A DNA stretch of 5,773 nt, taken from positions 1 to 5,773 of the forward strand of contig JAHEFL010000146.1 of NCBI GenBank assembly GCA_024640205.1, written 5' to 3'. Every line of letters starts with the position of its first letter. Position 1 is the first letter of the stretch. The notes below the pieces were generated by a model that was not told where the DNA came from, did no database searches, and saw nothing but the letters and a program-made list of their open reading frames with translations. Below, one piece after another: positions 4,466 through 5,773 of the stretch. The position numbers were made by a program, and so were the translations under genes. Source of the DNA: Flavobacteriales bacterium. Its GTDB lineage: Bacteria; Bacteroidota; Bacteroidia; Flavobacteriales_F; PHOS-HE28.

Positions 4466-5773
4466 TTAGAAGTTCTGTAGGTCAAGTGGGCGCATGGCAC
4501 CGAACCACCTGAGTACTTTCTCGCCCACACCAGGCACATCCACATGGCAGATGTATACACCGCCCGCAATGGGGATGTTGTTGGTGTTCTTCAGGTCCCA
4601 ATCCAGATAGGTGAGGTCATTGTCCTTCCGGAACTTCCGCACCAAGGCACCACCCACATTGTAGATCGAGATCGTACAGGTCTGTGGCAGGTTGATGAAC
4701 TTCACCCGGTTATCCAGGCGGGAGGTCTCATAACCACTGAACGCATAGTACGGGTTCGGCACCACATTGATGATGTCAAGCGAGGATTCCGCGGTCTCAT
4801 ACACGTTCGTCTGAGTTGCAAATCCACCGGTGCTGAACTTATAGAGTGGCAGGCCACTATTGAACTGTGGGTCGATCGGCGACAAGGAGCCCGGATAGTC
4901 CACATAGCTCTTGTACTGCTTGCCAACACCTAGAACGATCCGTACATCGGTCTCCAGCAGTTCCTTGCCTGGGACCAGCATGGCGCTGCCCACCCAGTTC
5001 ACCGCGCGGAACACCCGGCGCAAAGGCTCGGCCTGTGTGCTTTGGATGGTCTGGTAGATGAAGTCGCCTTCATCATAACCCGGCACGCGGGTATTGGAAC
5101 CAGCCTCACCGGCCGACACCCGGCGGTCGTTGTTGAACACGTAGATCCAGTGGCTGCCACCGAAGACCGGTGAGCCCGTGCTGGTGTACATCTCGCTGCT
5201 GGGGTTCCAGATCATGTCACGACCGATCTCTCCGCCCCAGAAACTGTTCTCACCGTACGCGATGTTCAAGCGCTCACCGCACTCCAGGTCGATCGCGTAG
5301 CCGGGGAACCAACCCATTCCGGTCGGTTGCGTACCACCACGCGTCGCTTCATCGTTGTTCGCACCTGGGCTGCCCGCTTTGCGGCCGTTCTTATCGATGC
5401 TCGGGGATGCACGCAGAGCAAGCTTACCGGCTCCGCCTTCGGAGAGGGCCGTGTTCTCCTCCTGCTCCAATACCGGCGAACGCGTCCACTTACTCTTATC
5501 GGCAGTGATCACGACCAGAACGCTTTGCGATTTGCTGATCGGGCTCACGCTGTTCTGCGAAAGATTGACCTGCTGGCCATTGCTCGGCTGGAACGGTGCC
5601 TGACCCACAAGACCCCATGGCGCCCATGTTCCACCCAAAATGCCTTCATAGATCTGGTCATTGTCCTTCCCCGCGCGGTCATTGTAAATGGCATCGTCAT
5701 CCGAGAAGATCGAGGTACCCGAGCGGATCCAGTTCTGTGGAATGGCACCTTCCGCGTCGAAAATACCGGTCAA
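4466..5773 (-). CDS. Large secreted/surface protein with T9SS-like C-terminal region, 5' end outside the window
   Basis: The last 435 residues of a longer protein enter from the right edge; the TTG at 5773 is an internal leucine codon, not a start. The visible part is rich in Gly, Asn, Asp, Ser and aromatic residues with few Cys, as in secreted beta-rich proteins. The final 99 residues begin with VVPNPYYAFSGYE (337-349), continue with a strand typical of T9SS tails (TISIYNVGGALVRKF, about 367-381), then LDWDLKN (390-396) and IPIAGGVYICHV (400-411), and end in VLRWFGAMRP plus a short acidic tail. This resembles the FlgD-like/Por sorting fold of type IX clients, except that it extends beyond the usual basic end. 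No enzyme motif is seen, and it does not look like the PorU sortase. Only 34 bp separate it from the PorV-like gene, so the two form an operon. By inference it is an exported surface protein handled by its PorV-like neighbour; its specific role is unknown. Confidence 0.75.
   Translation of the reverse strand: MTGIFDAEGAIPQNWIRSGTSIFSDDDAIYNDRAGKDNDQIYEGILGGTWAPWGLVGQAPFQPSNGQQVNLSQNSVSPISKSQSVLVVITADKSKWTRSPVLEQEENTALSEGGAGKLALRASPSIDKNGRKAGSPGANNDEATRGGTQPTGMGWFPGYAIDLECGERLNIAYGENSFWGGEIGRDMIWNPSSEMYTSTGSPVFGGSHWIYVFNNDRRVSAGEAGSNTRVPGYDEGDFIYQTIQSTQAEPLRRVFRAVNWVGSAMLVPGKELLETDVRIVLGVGKQYKSYVDYPGSLSPIDPQFNSGLPLYKFSTGGFATQTNVYETAESSLDIINVVPNPYYAFSGYETSRLDNRVKFINLPQTCTISIYNVGGALVRKFRKDNDLTYLDWDLKNTNNIPIAGGVYICHVDVPGVGEKVLRWFGAMRPLDLQNF

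Noticed and set aside
4466..5773. Large right-hand protein as the PorU sortase, given its PorV-like neighbour
   Set aside because: The visible 435 residues show no gingipain-like catalytic His/Cys region, and the C-terminus differs from PorU as I know it. The missing N-terminal part keeps this from being absolute.
5771..5773. TTG at the right edge as a start codon
   Set aside because: It is the last codon of the window with the frame open through it and no signal peptide after it; the protein clearly continues outside.

Overview
The window reads as a chromosomal segment from a GC-rich member of the Bacteroidota, most likely a Flavobacteriales-like or related environmental lineage. Four things point there: a PorV/PorQ-family outer-membrane protein next to a large secreted protein with a type IX secretion (T9SS)-style C-terminal region, a RuvC with the 'W-x-x-F...NPDR' tail I associate with this phylum, a greA-HIT gene pair, and an exact copy of the Bacteroidota -7 promoter consensus TAnnTTTG. 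The genus cannot be fixed from the sequence. Nearly every base is coding, and I see no mobile element, CRISPR array, tRNA or rRNA.

Layout from left to right. (1) Positions 1-1831, minus strand: a two-gene unit. A multi-spanning membrane protein of the lysylphosphatidylglycerol-synthase-TM/flippase-like family is followed after 5 bp by a membrane-anchored family 2 glycosyltransferase that runs off the left edge. (2) Positions 1812-2438, plus strand: ruvC, the Holliday-junction resolvase. Its only plausible start lies inside the first codons of the divergent flippase-like gene, so the two 5' ends overlap. (3) Positions 2435-3297, minus strand: greA then a HIT-family gene, joined by a TGATG stop/start overlap. 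The HIT stop codon overlaps the ruvC stop codon. (4) Positions 3330-3357: a strong hairpin that on the minus strand has a UUCG tetraloop, lying just after (5) a PorV/PorQ-like gene (3376-4431). That gene is preceded by (6) the C-terminal 435 residues of a large, probably surface-exposed protein entering from the right edge.

Functionally these are separate modules. The right side is a probable cell-surface pair: a large T9SS-type client and its PorV-like outer-membrane partner. The middle is housekeeping: rescue of stalled transcription (GreA), nucleotide hydrolysis (HIT) and recombination (RuvC). The left side is envelope glycan or lipid chemistry. I found no convincing new defence or mobile system. 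The points most worth checking are the overlapping divergent starts of ruvC and the flippase-like gene, the UUCG hairpin separating the surface operon from greA, and the non-canonical C-terminus of the large surface protein.
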